DNA of 64,000 nucleotides from Nocardiopsis flavescens (GCF_900141985.1 NZ_FQZK01000001.1:782003-846002), one strand, 5' to 3'. Numbered from the stretch's first letter, positions 8,824 through 18,742 are shown. Numbers and translations: made by a program. Notes: a model not told the origin generated them from the sequence alone.

Positions 8824-9158
8824 GAGGGATCATCTCCTCGGGTTCGGCCGGCAGGGTGGTCGGGGCCGGAATCGACGATCGACTGCAGAACGGCCAGGTG
8901 CCGGTTGAAGGCGGCACGGCCCGCGTCGGTGATCCCGACCCAGGTGCGGGTGCGCCTGCCAGCGGCCTCCTTGCGCACGTCGATCAGACCGGCGTCCACG
9001 AGCACAGTGAGGGTCTGGGACAGGCTGGAGTCGCTGACCTCCAGCAGGTCCGCGAGGAACCGGAAGTCCACGTCCTCCAGGTTCCGCAGCGCGGCCAGGA
9101 GCGAGAACCTGACCGGCGAGTGGATGAGCGCGTCCAGGTCCTTGCGCGGGTGGCTCAT
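8820..9158 (-). CDS. Winged-helix transcriptional regulator (MarR/ArsR-like)
   Basis: A 112-residue single-domain winged-helix regulator: LDALIHSPVRFSLLAAL, then a recognition helix in VSDSSLSQTLTVLVDAGL and a wing KEAAGRRTRTW. Such short MarR-like proteins usually repress their own operon. It overlaps the membrane gene before it and the GNAT gene after it by four bases each, making one transcript. Tandem AAGCACTT-like repeats just upstream of the operon (9583-9598) are the obvious operator candidate. Confidence 0.85.
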   Translation of the reverse strand: MSHPRKDLDALIHSPVRFSLLAALRNLEDVDFRFLADLLEVSDSSLSQTLTVLVDAGLIDVRKEAAGRRTRTWVGITDAGRAAFNRHLAVLQSIVDSGPDHPAGRTRGDDPS

Positions 9159-9580
9159 CGGCGCGAACTCGCCCACAGGCACGCCGCGATCGGGCTGACC
9201 GCGACGGCGCCGGCCAGCACCCACCACCACGGCGAGGACGCGCCCACGAGCTGGAGGGAGGGGTCGAGCATCAGGGTGTACAGCGCGAACCACGTCGCCA
9301 CGGCGATGCCGACGTTGCGCAGCCCGTTGCGCGGTGCCGACAGACGGTGGCGGAACGCGGTCGCCCACAGGAACGCCGAGGCGAGCAGCAGCAGGGCGAA
9401 CGCGATCCAGTACGGGGCCCGGAACACGTCGACGGCGAGGGTGAAGGCCAGCGCGAACGCCGCCTGCAACGCCACGAACCACCGGAACCAGAGCGCCGCG
9501 CGCCGTGCCCGGGCTCCGATCCGCCGGCCTTCGGCCACACGGGACGAAGCATCATCGAAAGTGAAGTTGTTCTGCGACAT
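9155..9580 (-). CDS. Small integral membrane protein, operon partner of winged-helix regulator
   Basis: A 141-residue protein with about four hydrophobic segments (FRWFVALQAAFALAFTLAVD; YWIAFALLLLASAFLWATAF; VGIAVATWFALYTLML; WWWVLAGAVAVSPIAACLW) and a basic N-terminal region after MSQNNFTFDD. The family is not recognised. In many actinobacteria a membrane protein of this size is co-transcribed with a short winged-helix regulator, as here (four-base overlap). The promoter region is AT-rich for this genome, with TATAAG and TAAAGT hexamers before the ATG. Confidence 0.75.
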   Translation of the reverse strand: MSQNNFTFDDASSRVAEGRRIGARARRAALWFRWFVALQAAFALAFTLAVDVFRAPYWIAFALLLLASAFLWATAFRHRLSAPRNGLRNVGIAVATWFALYTLMLDPSLQLVGASSPWWWVLAGAVAVSPIAACLWASSRR

Positions 9581-9582
9581 GA

Positions 9583-9598
9583 AAGCACTTTAGCACTT
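9583..9598. promoter_or_regulatory. Tandem 8-bp repeats, candidate operator
   Basis: AAGCACTT and TAGCACTT stand directly in tandem immediately upstream of the start codon at 9580, next to TATAAG on the minus strand. Two same-orientation half sites over the start region suggest autoregulation by the winged-helix protein of the operon. Inference only. Confidence 0.4.
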
Positions 9599-9600
9599 AT

Positions 9601-10129
9601 AAAGCAATGGGCGCACCCCGGGGCATCGGGCGGCCTCCCCCGCGCTCCGGAGCGGCGACGGCGCGAGGGGCCTCACGGTGTGCGGTTCCACCCGGCCCGG
9701 CGCCCGCGGCCCGGCGCCGCCCTCGGCGTTCGCGGCCGTGCGCGGCTCCGCACGCCCGCGGGGGCCGTGGTCCGGCGTCGTCCGGGCCGCGCGGGCGGCC
9801 CCGAAGGCGTCGGTGCGGCACCGTCGGCACCGGGCGGGGGCCGCCTCCCGGGCCGGGGCCCGACCGCCCACAGTGTCCGGGGCGACCGCGGCGCCGGTGC
9901 GCCCCGCCCGGCGGGACCGGTTACCGCGGCTCGCGGCGGGAAGGGTGATCTACTACATCGGTCGAGGTGGACGGGCCTTTCGGGGAGGGCGGGGCCGCTT
10001 CGGCGGCGGCCGGGCACCGCGCGGGCGGCACACCGGAGAACAGCGTCGGCCGGCCGTGGCGGCGCACCCGACGACCGGTGCACCGGGAACGGCCCCCGGC
10101 GCGGGACCGTGACGAAGGAGGGGGACCGC
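9601..10129. other. Intergenic region, no gene seen
   Basis: About 530 bp of very GC-rich sequence between the membrane-protein operon and the aldo/keto reductase. Every open frame here looks like Pro/Arg/Gly-rich shadow translation. A small AT-richer patch near 9946-9960 may hold the reductase promoter, but I cannot define hexamers. Confidence 0.4.
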
Positions 10130-10984
10130 ATGATCCTGAACGAGGCGTACACGCTGGCGAACGGCGTCCGCATCCCGAAGCTGGGCCTGGGCACGTGGTT
10201 CATCGACGACGACCGGGCCGCCCAGGCGGTCCGCAACGCCGTCGGTCTGGGATACCGCAACATCGACACCGCGCAGGCCTACGGGAACGAGCGGGGGGTC
10301 GGGGAGGGCGTGCGCACCGGGGGCACCGCCCGGGACGAGCTGTTCGTCTCCACCAAGCTCGCGGCCGAGATCAAGGACTACGACCGGGCGGTCGCCGCGG
10401 TCGACGGATCGCTGGCGGCCCTGGGCCTGGAGTACGTCGACCTGGTGCTGATCCACAGCCCGCAGCCCTGGGCCGACTTCCGCGGCGGGGACTACGCCGA
10501 GGGGAACCGGGAGGCGTGGCGCGCCCTCGAAGACGCGCACGCGGCGGGCACGGTCCGCGCCATCGGCGTCTCCAACTTCCAGCGGCGCGACATCGAGAAC
10601 CTCCTCGCCTCCTGCACCGTCAAGCCCCACGTGAACCAGCTGCTGGTCCACGCGGGCAACACCCCGGCCGAGCTGCTCGCCTACTGCGAGGGCGAGGACA
10701 TCCTGGTGGAGGCCTACTCCCCCATCGCGCACGGGGAGATCCTGAAGAACCCGGACGTGGGCGCGATGGCCGAGCGGTACAGGGTGACGGTCCCGCAGCT
10801 GTGCATCCGCTACACGCTCCAGCTGGGCACCGTGTCGCTGCCCAAGACCGCGAACCCCGAGCACATGCGGAGCAACGCGGAGGTGGACTTCACCATCTCC
10901 GACGAGGACATGGACGCCCTGCGGGACCTGGACGCCCGGGACTACGGCGAGCACAGCATGTTCCCGGTCTACAGCGGGAGGTAG
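10130..10984 (+). CDS. Aldo/keto reductase (2,5-diketo-gluconate reductase type)
   Basis: A 284-residue NADPH-dependent aldo/keto reductase. The catalytic tetrad is in place: D46 and Y51 (RNIDTAQAYGNE), K76 (VSTKL) and H109 (VLIHSPQP). The C-terminal cofactor signature reads LGTVSLPKTANPEHMRSN. A strong ribosome site (GAAGGAGG) precedes the ATG at 10130. The SMP-30-like lactonase gene follows 244 bp downstream on the same strand, so a sugar/lactone pathway is possible, though a separate promoter seems to lie between them. Confidence 0.92.
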   Translation: MILNEAYTLANGVRIPKLGLGTWFIDDDRAAQAVRNAVGLGYRNIDTAQAYGNERGVGEGVRTGGTARDELFVSTKLAAEIKDYDRAVAAVDGSLAALGLEYVDLVLIHSPQPWADFRGGDYAEGNREAWRALEDAHAAGTVRAIGVSNFQRRDIENLLASCTVKPHVNQLLVHAGNTPAELLAYCEGEDILVEAYSPIAHGEILKNPDVGAMAERYRVTVPQLCIRYTLQLGTVSLPKTANPEHMRSNAEVDFTISDEDMDALRDLDARDYGEHSMFPVYSGR

Positions 10985-11067
10985 CGGGGCTCGGGTGTTT
11001 CCGGGCCGGGGCACCGCCGCGGCGGGACCGTCCGAGGCCGCGCAACCCGGGGCACCCGGTGTGACCC

Positions 11068-11096
11068 TTGACACAGGAGGGGTGCGGAGCTGACCA
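11068..11096 (+). promoter_or_regulatory. Candidate promoter for the SMP-30 gene
   Basis: TTGACA (11068-11073), a 17-bp spacer and TGACCA (11091-11096) lie about 130 bp upstream of the SMP-30 start. The -35 is consensus and the -10 is weak. Confidence 0.4.
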
Positions 11097-11228
11097 TGCG
11101 CTGAGTCGGCGGAGCCGCCAGGGTGCGGGAACGGGCCGGTGGGCGGGATCCGCTCCCCGGCGCGCGGACCCGCGCCGGGTCGCCCCGCCCGACCGCGAGC
11201 GGGGACCGCACCGGGAAAGGGGACCGCG

Positions 11229-12137
11229 ATGACGGGCGGATCGGCACGGGACCGGGAACTCTCGGTCGTCCTGGAGGGCTACTCCTTCCTGGAGTGCCCC
11301 CGGTGGCGCGACGGGCGGCTCTGGGTCTCGGACTTCTACACCGGCCGGGTCGTCTCGACCGACGCCGGCGGCGGGGCCGAGGTCGTGGCCCGGGTACCCG
11401 GACAGCCCTCCGGCCTGGGCTTTCTGCCCGACGGTCGCGCCCTCGTCGTCTCCATGCGCGACCACCGGATCCTCGTGCGCGAGCACTCCGGCGGGCTGGC
11501 CGAGTACGCCGACCTCTCCGGCTCCGCGACGGGGTTCCTCAACGACATGGTCGTCGACGGGGCCGGGCGCGCCTTCGTGGGCGACTTCGGGTTCGACCTC
11601 ATGGGCGGCGCCCCGCTGCGCTACGCGGCGCTCACCCGTGTGGACCCGGACGGCACGGTCACCACGGCCGCCGAGGACCTGGGCTTCTCCAACGGCATGG
11701 TGGTCCTGCCCGGGAACGTGCTCCTGGTCGCCGAGACGTTCGCGGGGCGGATCACCGCCTTCGACATCGGCGGGGACGGCGGCCTGAGCGGCCGCCGGGT
11801 GTGGGCGCGGTTCGGGGAGGCCCCCCGGACCCGGGACGTCGCGGAGGCGATCGGCCTGCTCCAGGTCGCGCCCGACGGCATCTGCGCCGACGCCGAGGGC
11901 GCGGTCTGGGTCGCCGACGCGCTGCACGGCCGCGTGATCCGGGTCCGCGAGGGAGGCGCGATCGTCGACGAGATCCAGGCCGGCACGGGGGTCTTCGCCT
12001 GCATGCTCGGCGGGGAGGACGGGCGCACCCTGTTCCTGTGCACGGCACCCTCGTTCGCCGAGCACGAGCGGCGGGACACGCGCGAGGCCCGGCTGCTGGC
12101 GGTGCGGGTCGACGTGCCGCACGGCGGCCTGCCGTAG
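11229..12137 (+). CDS. SMP-30/gluconolactonase-like hydrolase
   Basis: A 302-residue six-bladed beta-propeller of the SMP-30/gluconolactonase/LRE family, predicted to open sugar or related lactones with a divalent metal. Metal ligands expected in the family are visible: E22 in FLECPRW, N in FLNDMVVD, N in FSNGMVV and D in the PDGICAD segment. Length fits the family. The ATG at 11229 follows a GGGAAAGGGGACC ribosome site. The preceding aldo/keto reductase could supply or consume a related sugar acid. No signal peptide is seen, so it should be cytoplasmic. Confidence 0.9.
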   Translation: MTGGSARDRELSVVLEGYSFLECPRWRDGRLWVSDFYTGRVVSTDAGGGAEVVARVPGQPSGLGFLPDGRALVVSMRDHRILVREHSGGLAEYADLSGSATGFLNDMVVDGAGRAFVGDFGFDLMGGAPLRYAALTRVDPDGTVTTAAEDLGFSNGMVVLPGNVLLVAETFAGRITAFDIGGDGGLSGRRVWARFGEAPRTRDVAEAIGLLQVAPDGICADAEGAVWVADALHGRVIRVREGGAIVDEIQAGTGVFACMLGGEDGRTLFLCTAPSFAEHERRDTREARLLAVRVDVPHGGLP

Positions 12138-12194
12138 CCGCGGCCCGGCCACCCGGTGCACGGTCCGCTCCCCCACCGCCCCGGGCACACGGGC

Positions 12195-12228
12195 GGGAGG
12201 GCCCCGCGGAGGTGTCCGGGGCCCTCCC
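12195..12228. terminator. Bidirectional hairpin terminator
   Basis: A perfect 12-bp stem, GGGAGGGCCCCG (12195-12206) with CGGGGCCCTCCC (12217-12228), and a 10-base loop, located between the converging SMP-30 and SDR genes. There is no T tract, as is common in GC-rich actinomycetes. Confidence 0.7.
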
Positions 12229-12423
12229 CGCCGCCCCCGGCCCCCGGAGCGCACCGCGCCGCCCGAAAGGCGGGGCCGCACCCGTGCCCGGGTTCACAGC
12301 ACGCCCCGGCGGCCGGGCGGATCGGCGCCGGCGCGCCCGGTGCCGCTCCCGACCGGCGCGTCCCGGCGGACGGCGGGGCCCCGGGGCCGTGGCGCCGGAA
12401 CCCGGGGCCGCCCGGGGACGCGG

Positions 12424-13281
12424 TCAGGCCGCCGGGATGTCGGTGGTGGCCGCGAGGGCGCGCGAGGCACCGATATCCGCCGTGAGGGCCGCGACCCGCA
12501 CCTCGGCCAGGCCCAGGGAGTCGGAGCCCAGCAGCTGGTGCAGCGGGGCGGCGCCGGAGTCCACGACCGCGATGACCGCGTCCGCGGCCCTGCCGGGGTC
12601 GCCCGGCTGGGTCCCGGGCATGGCGAGGTGGGCCTCGGTCATCTCCCGGACCCCGGGATAGGCGTCGAGCACCGCGTCCGGCAGGCCCAGCGACTGCGGC
12701 CGGAGGAAGTCGGTGCGCATGTACCCGGGCTCGACGAGGTTCACCCTGATGCCGTGGTCGGCGACCTCCGCGGCCAGCGACTCCGTCAGCCCCTCCAGCG
12801 CGTACTTGCCGGCGCAGTACAGGCCCCACCCGGGGAACGAGGTGAGCCCGAGGATCGACGAGACGTTGACGATGTGGCCGCCGCCCCGGGCGCGCATGCC
12901 CGGCAGCACGGCGCGCAGCACGTTCCAGACGCCGAAGACCTGCACGTCGAACATCTCCCGTGCCCGGGCGTCGGTGACCTCCTCCACGGCGGCGAGGAAG
13001 CCGTAGCCGGCGTTGTTGACGACGGCGTCCAGCCCGCCGAAGCGCTCCTGGGCCTGCGCGACCGCCGCGCCGACCCGCCGCTCGTCGGCCAGGTCGACCC
13101 GGAGCGGCAGCAGCCGGTCCGTGTCCGCGCCGTCCAGGGCGGCGGCCAGGCGTTCGGGGGAGCGGGTCGTGGCGGCGACGTTGTCGCCGCGCTCCAGCAG
13201 CCGGGTGACCAGTGCGAGGCCGAGGCCGCGCGAGGCGCCCGTGACGAACCAGGTCTTGGCGCCGGTGGTGGGGTGGTCCAT
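12424..13281 (-). CDS. Short-chain dehydrogenase/reductase (SDR)
   Basis: A 285-residue classical SDR oxidoreductase. The dinucleotide motif TGASRGLG is at residues 14-21, NNAG at 89-92, and the catalytic Ser/Tyr/Lys at S141-S142 (NVSSILG), Y155 and K159 (YCAGK). The TGASRG pattern with R favours NADP(H). A GAAGGAGA ribosome site precedes the ATG. It is divergent from an MmyB-type XRE regulator gene, an arrangement repeated at 15366-17075, and is probably controlled by that regulator. The substrate is unknown. Confidence 0.92.
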   Translation of the reverse strand: MDHPTTGAKTWFVTGASRGLGLALVTRLLERGDNVAATTRSPERLAAALDGADTDRLLPLRVDLADERRVGAAVAQAQERFGGLDAVVNNAGYGFLAAVEEVTDARAREMFDVQVFGVWNVLRAVLPGMRARGGGHIVNVSSILGLTSFPGWGLYCAGKYALEGLTESLAAEVADHGIRVNLVEPGYMRTDFLRPQSLGLPDAVLDAYPGVREMTEAHLAMPGTQPGDPGRAADAVIAVVDSGAAPLHQLLGSDSLGLAEVRVAALTADIGASRALAATTDIPAA

Positions 13282-13432
13282 GGTGCGTTCTCCTTCGGTG
13301 TCCGCCGGCCCGGGAGGCCGGCACCTCCAGGCTGGTCGACGCGGCGCGGCCCGGACGGGCGATACCGGGCCCTCCTCCGCCTAGGACTCGCAGACCCAGG
13401 CGCGGCGGCGCGGTCTTCGCGACAATGGGGGC

Positions 13433-14329
13433 ATGACCGATCCGCACCGCGAGCTCGCGGACTTCCTGCGCCGTGCCCGGGCCGCGGGGGACCCGCACCG
13501 CCCGGGGCTGCCCTCCGACGGGCGGATCCGCCGGGTCGCCGGGCTGCGCCGGGAGGAGGTCGCGTTCCTGGCGGGCGTCTCCACCGACTACTACACGCGG
13601 CTGGAGCAGGGCCGCAGGATCGTCCCGTCCGGCCAGGTGCTCGACGCGCTCGCACGGGCGCTCGACCTCGACGAGGCGGGCCGCGCCCACCTGCACGACC
13701 TCGTCAACGCGGTCGGCGCGCCGCCGGGCCGGGCGCGCCAGGCGGCGGTGCAGCGGGTGCGGCCCGGCCTGCGGCGGCTCCTGGACGGGCTCGAATCCCA
13801 GCCCGCGCTCGTCCTGGGGCACCGCACCGACGTCCTGGCCGCGAACCGGCTGGCGGGGGCCCTGTTCGCCGACTTCGAGCGGATGCGCCCCCGTGAACGC
13901 AACTACGCCCGATGGATGCTCCTCTCCGACGAGGCGCGGTCGCTGTTCGTCGACTGGGAGCGGCAGGCCCGCAACGCCGTCGAGAGCCTGCGCCTGGACG
14001 CCGGGCGCACCCCCGACGACCCGCGGACCCGACAGCTGGTGGGGGAGCTGTCGCTGGCCGGACCGGAGTTCCGCCGTTGGTGGGCGGAGCACCGGGTGCA
14101 CCGGCGGACCTTCGGCGACAAGCGGCTGCGCCACCCCGTGGTGGGCGAGCTGACCGTGGGATTCGAAACGCTCGTGCTCCCCGGCGACGGCGACCAGGTC
14201 CTGTACGTCTACACGGCCGCGGACGACCCCGCCTCGCGGGAGGCGCTGGGCCTGCTGGCCGGCCTCGTCGGCCCGGGGAGCGTTCCGACGTCCGGGGCCG
14301 GCGGGCGGCACCCGGGCGACGTGCCCTGA
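13433..14329 (+). CDS. XRE-family regulator with MmyB-like ligand-binding domain
   Basis: A 298-residue regulator: N-terminal XRE helix-turn-helix (GLRREEVAFLAGVSTDYYTRLEQGR, about residues 36-60) and a C-terminal MmyB-like PAS-type domain (LGHRTDVLAANRLAGALF, WWAEHRVHRRTFGDKRLRHP, GELTVGFETL). MmyB-like proteins are actinobacterial regulators named for the methylenomycin regulator MmyB and commonly sit next to an SDR gene, as this one does. GACAAT lies six bases before the ATG, implying a leaderless transcript. A paralogue with the same divergent SDR arrangement lies at 15366-16154. Confidence 0.92.
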   Translation: MTDPHRELADFLRRARAAGDPHRPGLPSDGRIRRVAGLRREEVAFLAGVSTDYYTRLEQGRRIVPSGQVLDALARALDLDEAGRAHLHDLVNAVGAPPGRARQAAVQRVRPGLRRLLDGLESQPALVLGHRTDVLAANRLAGALFADFERMRPRERNYARWMLLSDEARSLFVDWERQARNAVESLRLDAGRTPDDPRTRQLVGELSLAGPEFRRWWAEHRVHRRTFGDKRLRHPVVGELTVGFETLVLPGDGDQVLYVYTAADDPASREALGLLAGLVGPGSVPTSGAGGRHPGDVP

Positions 14330-14682
14330 CGAGGGGTGTCCTCCGGGGACGGGAGGAGGGACGGACCGGCCGACGCGGGGCGCCCCGGCCGGAGGGCCCG
14401 CCGCGGCGGCGCGAAGACGGGCTCGGGCTCCCGGCCGAGGGCGGTGGCCGGGGCCGGTCCACGGTGGACGAAGAACCGCCGGACGTCGGCGGGCAGGTGG
14501 TCGGAGTGCGGCAGCGGGTGGGGGCGCCCGCCCGGCTCCACCACGGACAGGGCGCAGAAGGCCCGGGCCGGCGACAGGTAGCGCAGGCCGGCCCGCAGTG
14601 CCGGGCACAGGTCGGGGCCGCCGGCGATCGCGAAGCCCTGGATCCCGTGCGGGGTGAGGTGGTGGCGGGAGCCGGCCCGCAC
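14209..14682 (-). CDS. Possible hypothetical gene or gene remnant
   Basis: A 157-codon frame with a GTG start at 14682. Its first ~85 codons have almost only G or C in third positions and a protein-like composition (IQGFAIAGGPDLCPALRAGL, RAFCALSVVEPGGRPHPLP), whereas the last part is Pro/Arg-rich and overlaps the 3' end of the XRE gene by 121 bp. It may be a real gene that lost its original stop, or a decayed fragment beside the hydrolase pseudogene. No family recognised and no clear ribosome site. The rest of the 14330-14899 interval shows nothing else. Confidence 0.3.
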   Translation of the reverse strand: MRAGSRHHLTPHGIQGFAIAGGPDLCPALRAGLRYLSPARAFCALSVVEPGGRPHPLPHSDHLPADVRRFFVHRGPAPATALGREPEPVFAPPRRALRPGRPASAGPSLLPSPEDTPRQGTSPGCRPPAPDVGTLPGPTRPASRPSASREAGSSAAV

Positions 14683-14899
14683 AGCGGGCGCCCCGATCCG
14701 CGTGCCCGGTCCGGCGGTCCGCCGCGGGTTCCCTCCGGCGTAGCGGCGGTGTCCGTTCCAGCGCCGTCAGGAGTACCGGTGGCCTCCGGGTTCCGTCCGT
14801 CCCGGTGCCGCGCTGCCCGGAGCGCGGTGTTCGGAGGCCCCCGTACCGGGCAGGTGACCGCCTGACGCACCGGACCGCCGAGGCCACGGGGAGACGACG

Positions 14900-15294
14900 A
14901 TGACGGACGTGATCGCCACCGCAGCGGACGGAGCGGAGGTCCGCGGTTTCGACGAGGGCTCGGGCCCGCCTGTTCTCGTGCTGCACCCCGGGATGGACGA
15001 CGGGACCTCGTGGGAGCGGGTGAGCGCCCGGCTCGCCACGCGGTTCCACGTGGTGCGCCTGCACCGGAGGACCTACCGGCCGGACCTGGCGGCGGACCCG
15101 CGCGACTCGCTGGCCCGGAAGGCGGGGGACGTCGCGGCGGCGGCCCGCTCCCTGGGCGGGCGCGTCCTCCTGGTCGGCCACTCCTCGGGGGCGGGGCGCT
15201 GGAAAAAGCCGGGGCGGAGTGCGCCGAGGGCGCCCCGGGGCGGGTGGCCGCGGCGATCGCGCGGTTCGCCGCCTCCCTCGACCCCGTGCACTGA
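14900..15294 (+). pseudogene. Alpha/beta-hydrolase pseudogene with internal deletion
   Basis: Translation from the ATG at 14900 gives a convincing alpha/beta-hydrolase N-terminus (GPPVLVLHPGMDDGTSWERV, then GRVLLVGHSSGAG with the nucleophile elbow near residue 97). Right after the elbow the reading frame fails. A second frame then gives a plausible family C-terminus (ALEKAGAECAEGAPGRVAAA, ending FAASLDPVH and stop at 15294). Families of this type are about 250-280 residues, so roughly half the gene, including the acid and catalytic histidine, appears deleted with a frame change. A GGGGAGA ribosome site is still present. Confidence 0.75.
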
Positions 15295-15365
15295 CCGGGG
15301 TCGGCCGGGTTCCACCCGCCCCTGAACCGCGGTCCACGGGTCCGCCTCGGCGCTCCGGCGGCCGG

Positions 15366-16154
15366 TCACCGAGCGGACGCGTAGATCACCACCCAGTGGT
15401 CCCGCTCGGGGTCGTGCAGCATCTCGCTCTGGAACTCCAGCCAGCCCCGGGTCGGGTGGAGCAGGCGCTTGACCGCGGACCGGGCGGAGGCGACCTCTCC
15501 CCGGGCCCAGTGGCCGCGGAAGTCGGCGCTGGTCGCGGCCAGCTCCGCGCGCAGGGACCGGAGGTAGTCGTCGTCGGGGTACCGGGCCAGTGCCGCGCGC
15601 AGCTCGGCCGCGGCCCACCGGGCGTACCGGTCGGCGCCCTCCTCGCCCAGGAGGAGGGGCGCCGACTCCGTGAAGCCGTGCCGGACGATGTTGTCGCGGA
15701 ACGGGCCGGAGCCGTCCTCCCGCCCGAAGATCTCGGTGGCGGCGGCGTTGCGCGCCAACAGGTCCAGGCGCCCGCTGTGGACGGAGACCGGGACGGTGTC
15801 GTCGAGCCCCCGGAGCAGCCGGAGCAGCCCCGGCCGGACCAGGTCCTCGGGGGCGGGCGGTTCGGGCGGCGGCTCGCCGGCCAGCCGGAACAGGTGGCCC
15901 CGCTCCGCACCGGCGAGGCCCAGGGCCCGGGCCAGCGCGGCGAGGACCTCGCGCGAGGGCCGGGGCGCCCGCCCCTGCTCCAGGCGGACGTAGTACTCGA
16001 CGGAGATCCCGGCGGCCTCGGCCAGCTCCTGCCTGCGCAGGCCCGGGACCCGGCGCTGCGCGCCCGGCCCGCCGGCCGGCCGGTCCGGGGGGCGCGCCCC
16101 GGCACGCCGGTGGCGCAGGTACTCGCCGAAGTCGATCCTGGTCCTGGGAGGCAT
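15366..16154 (-). CDS. XRE-family regulator with MmyB-like ligand-binding domain (second copy)
   Basis: A 262-residue paralogue of the regulator at 13433. The XRE domain includes LRRQELAEAAGISVEYYVRL EQGR in two segments at about residues 38-60; the MmyB-like domain has LDLLARNAAATEIFG, FRGHWARGEVASARSAVKRL and GWLEFQSEML. The ATG at 16154 is preferred over one nine bases upstream because CACAAT ends seven bases before it, as in the other XRE copy. It is divergent from an SDR gene starting at 16323, which it probably controls. Unlike the first copy it lacks the long C-terminal tail. Confidence 0.92.
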   Translation of the reverse strand: MPPRTRIDFGEYLRHRRAGARPPDRPAGGPGAQRRVPGLRRQELAEAAGISVEYYVRLEQGRAPRPSREVLAALARALGLAGAERGHLFRLAGEPPPEPPAPEDLVRPGLLRLLRGLDDTVPVSVHSGRLDLLARNAAATEIFGREDGSGPFRDNIVRHGFTESAPLLLGEEGADRYARWAAAELRAALARYPDDDYLRSLRAELAATSADFRGHWARGEVASARSAVKRLLHPTRGWLEFQSEMLHDPERDHWVVIYASAR

Positions 16155-16322
16155 GGCCACCATTGTGCCCCGGCCGTGCGGCGGGTGGTTCTGCCGGTAC
16201 CAGGTCCGGCCGGATCTTCCCCGCCCCCGGCGGGACCCCGCACAGTGGTCGCGGAGCGCGGCCCGCGCCGGTCGGCTCGGGCGCGCTCCCGCACCGCACA
16301 CGCAAGGACGAAGGAGGGCCCC

Positions 16323-17075
16323 GTGCCCGCGAAACGCATCGCTCTCGTCACCGGGGCGACCCAGGGGATGGGTCGCCACGTCGCGAAGGAACTGGCCTCG
16401 GACGGCGCCGCCGTGTTCGTCGGATGCCGCGACCTCGCCCGAGGGGAGGCCGCGGCCGCCGGGATCGGGAACGGCGCCACCGCGCTGCCGCTCGACGTGA
16501 CCGACGCGGCCTCGGTCACCGCCGCCGCCGACCGCGTCCGTGCGGAGGCCGGGCGCCTGGACCTGCTGGTCAACAACGCCGCGATCTCCACCACGCGCAC
16601 CGAACTCGACATGGCCGCCCGGCGCGCCCTGGCCGCGCCGAGCACGGTCCCGCTGGAGGAGGTGCGGGCCGTGTGGGAGGTGAACGTCTTCGGGGTCCTG
16701 GCGGTCTACCAGGCGATGCTGCCGCTGCTGCGGGAGTCGTCGGACGCGCGGATCGTGAACGTGACGAGCGCGCTGGGCTCGCTGACGGCCGCCTCGGACC
16801 CGTCCTCCCCCTACCGCGCGGCCTTCGAGCCGGTCTACTCGGCGTCCAAGACGGCGCTCAACGCCGTGACACTGGCCATGATGGCCGAGCTGGAGGGGAC
16901 GGGCGTCAGGGTGAACCTGGTCTCGCCGGGGTTCGCGCGCACCGCGCTGGTCGGCTTCGAGGGGACGGAGACGGTGGAGGACGCCTCCCGCGAGGTGCTG
17001 CGCGTGGCGCGCCTGGGGCCGGACGGCCCCGGCGCCACCTTCACCCTCTGGGAGGGCGTCCCCGTGCCCTGGTGA
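16323..17075 (+). CDS. Short-chain dehydrogenase/reductase (SDR)
   Basis: A 250-residue SDR of the carbonyl-reductase-like subgroup. TGATQGMG lies at residues 10-17, NNAA at 84-87, and the catalytic residues are S149 (VNVTSALGS), Y172 and K176 (VYSASK). The insertion SLTAASDPSSPYRAAFEPV before the Tyr is typical of plant/bacterial carbonyl-reductase-like SDRs. The start is GTG, set by a GAAGGAGG ribosome site. It is divergent from the MmyB-type regulator. Substrate unknown. Confidence 0.92.
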   Translation: MPAKRIALVTGATQGMGRHVAKELASDGAAVFVGCRDLARGEAAAAGIGNGATALPLDVTDAASVTAAADRVRAEAGRLDLLVNNAAISTTRTELDMAARRALAAPSTVPLEEVRAVWEVNVFGVLAVYQAMLPLLRESSDARIVNVTSALGSLTAASDPSSPYRAAFEPVYSASKTALNAVTLAMMAELEGTGVRVNLVSPGFARTALVGFEGTETVEDASREVLRVARLGPDGPGATFTLWEGVPVPW

Positions 17076-17190
17076 CCGCCCCGGTGGCACCGCCGCCGAG
17101 CCCCGGGCGGAGACCTGCGGGGAACCCGCCCGAGCCGGTGCGGTGGCAGGCGCGCCCGGGGCGCCCCCGCCACCGCCACCGCACCGGTCC

Positions 17191-18699
<1,509 letters not shown>

Positions 18700-18719
18700 C
18701 TACGGCGGTGGGGCGGCGG

Positions 18720-18742
18720 GTGGGAGTCCCTGCCGGTACCCC
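18720..18742 (-). promoter_or_regulatory. 23-bp conserved promoter element upstream of cupin/AKR operon
   Basis: Read on the minus strand it contains GGGGTACCGGCAGGG followed by ACTCCCAC. The same 23 bases occur at 42318-42340 in the same orientation relative to the downstream gene. In both cases a TAnCGT hexamer (here TAGCGT) follows exactly 17 bp later, so the 3' part probably covers the -35 region. The rest of the 18597-18928 interval shows no gene. Confidence 0.65.

Noticed and set aside
11621..15337. A very long open minus-strand frame (over 1200 codons)
   Set aside because: It only contains the SDR gene's shadow and other antisense; its translation is Arg/Pro/Gly-rich. Long spurious frames are expected at this GC content.
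16181..16205. A third full copy of the 23-bp promoter element between the XRE and SDR genes
   Set aside because: Only 11 bases (CTGCCGGTACC) match and spacing to the -10 differs, so it is recorded as a partial similarity only.
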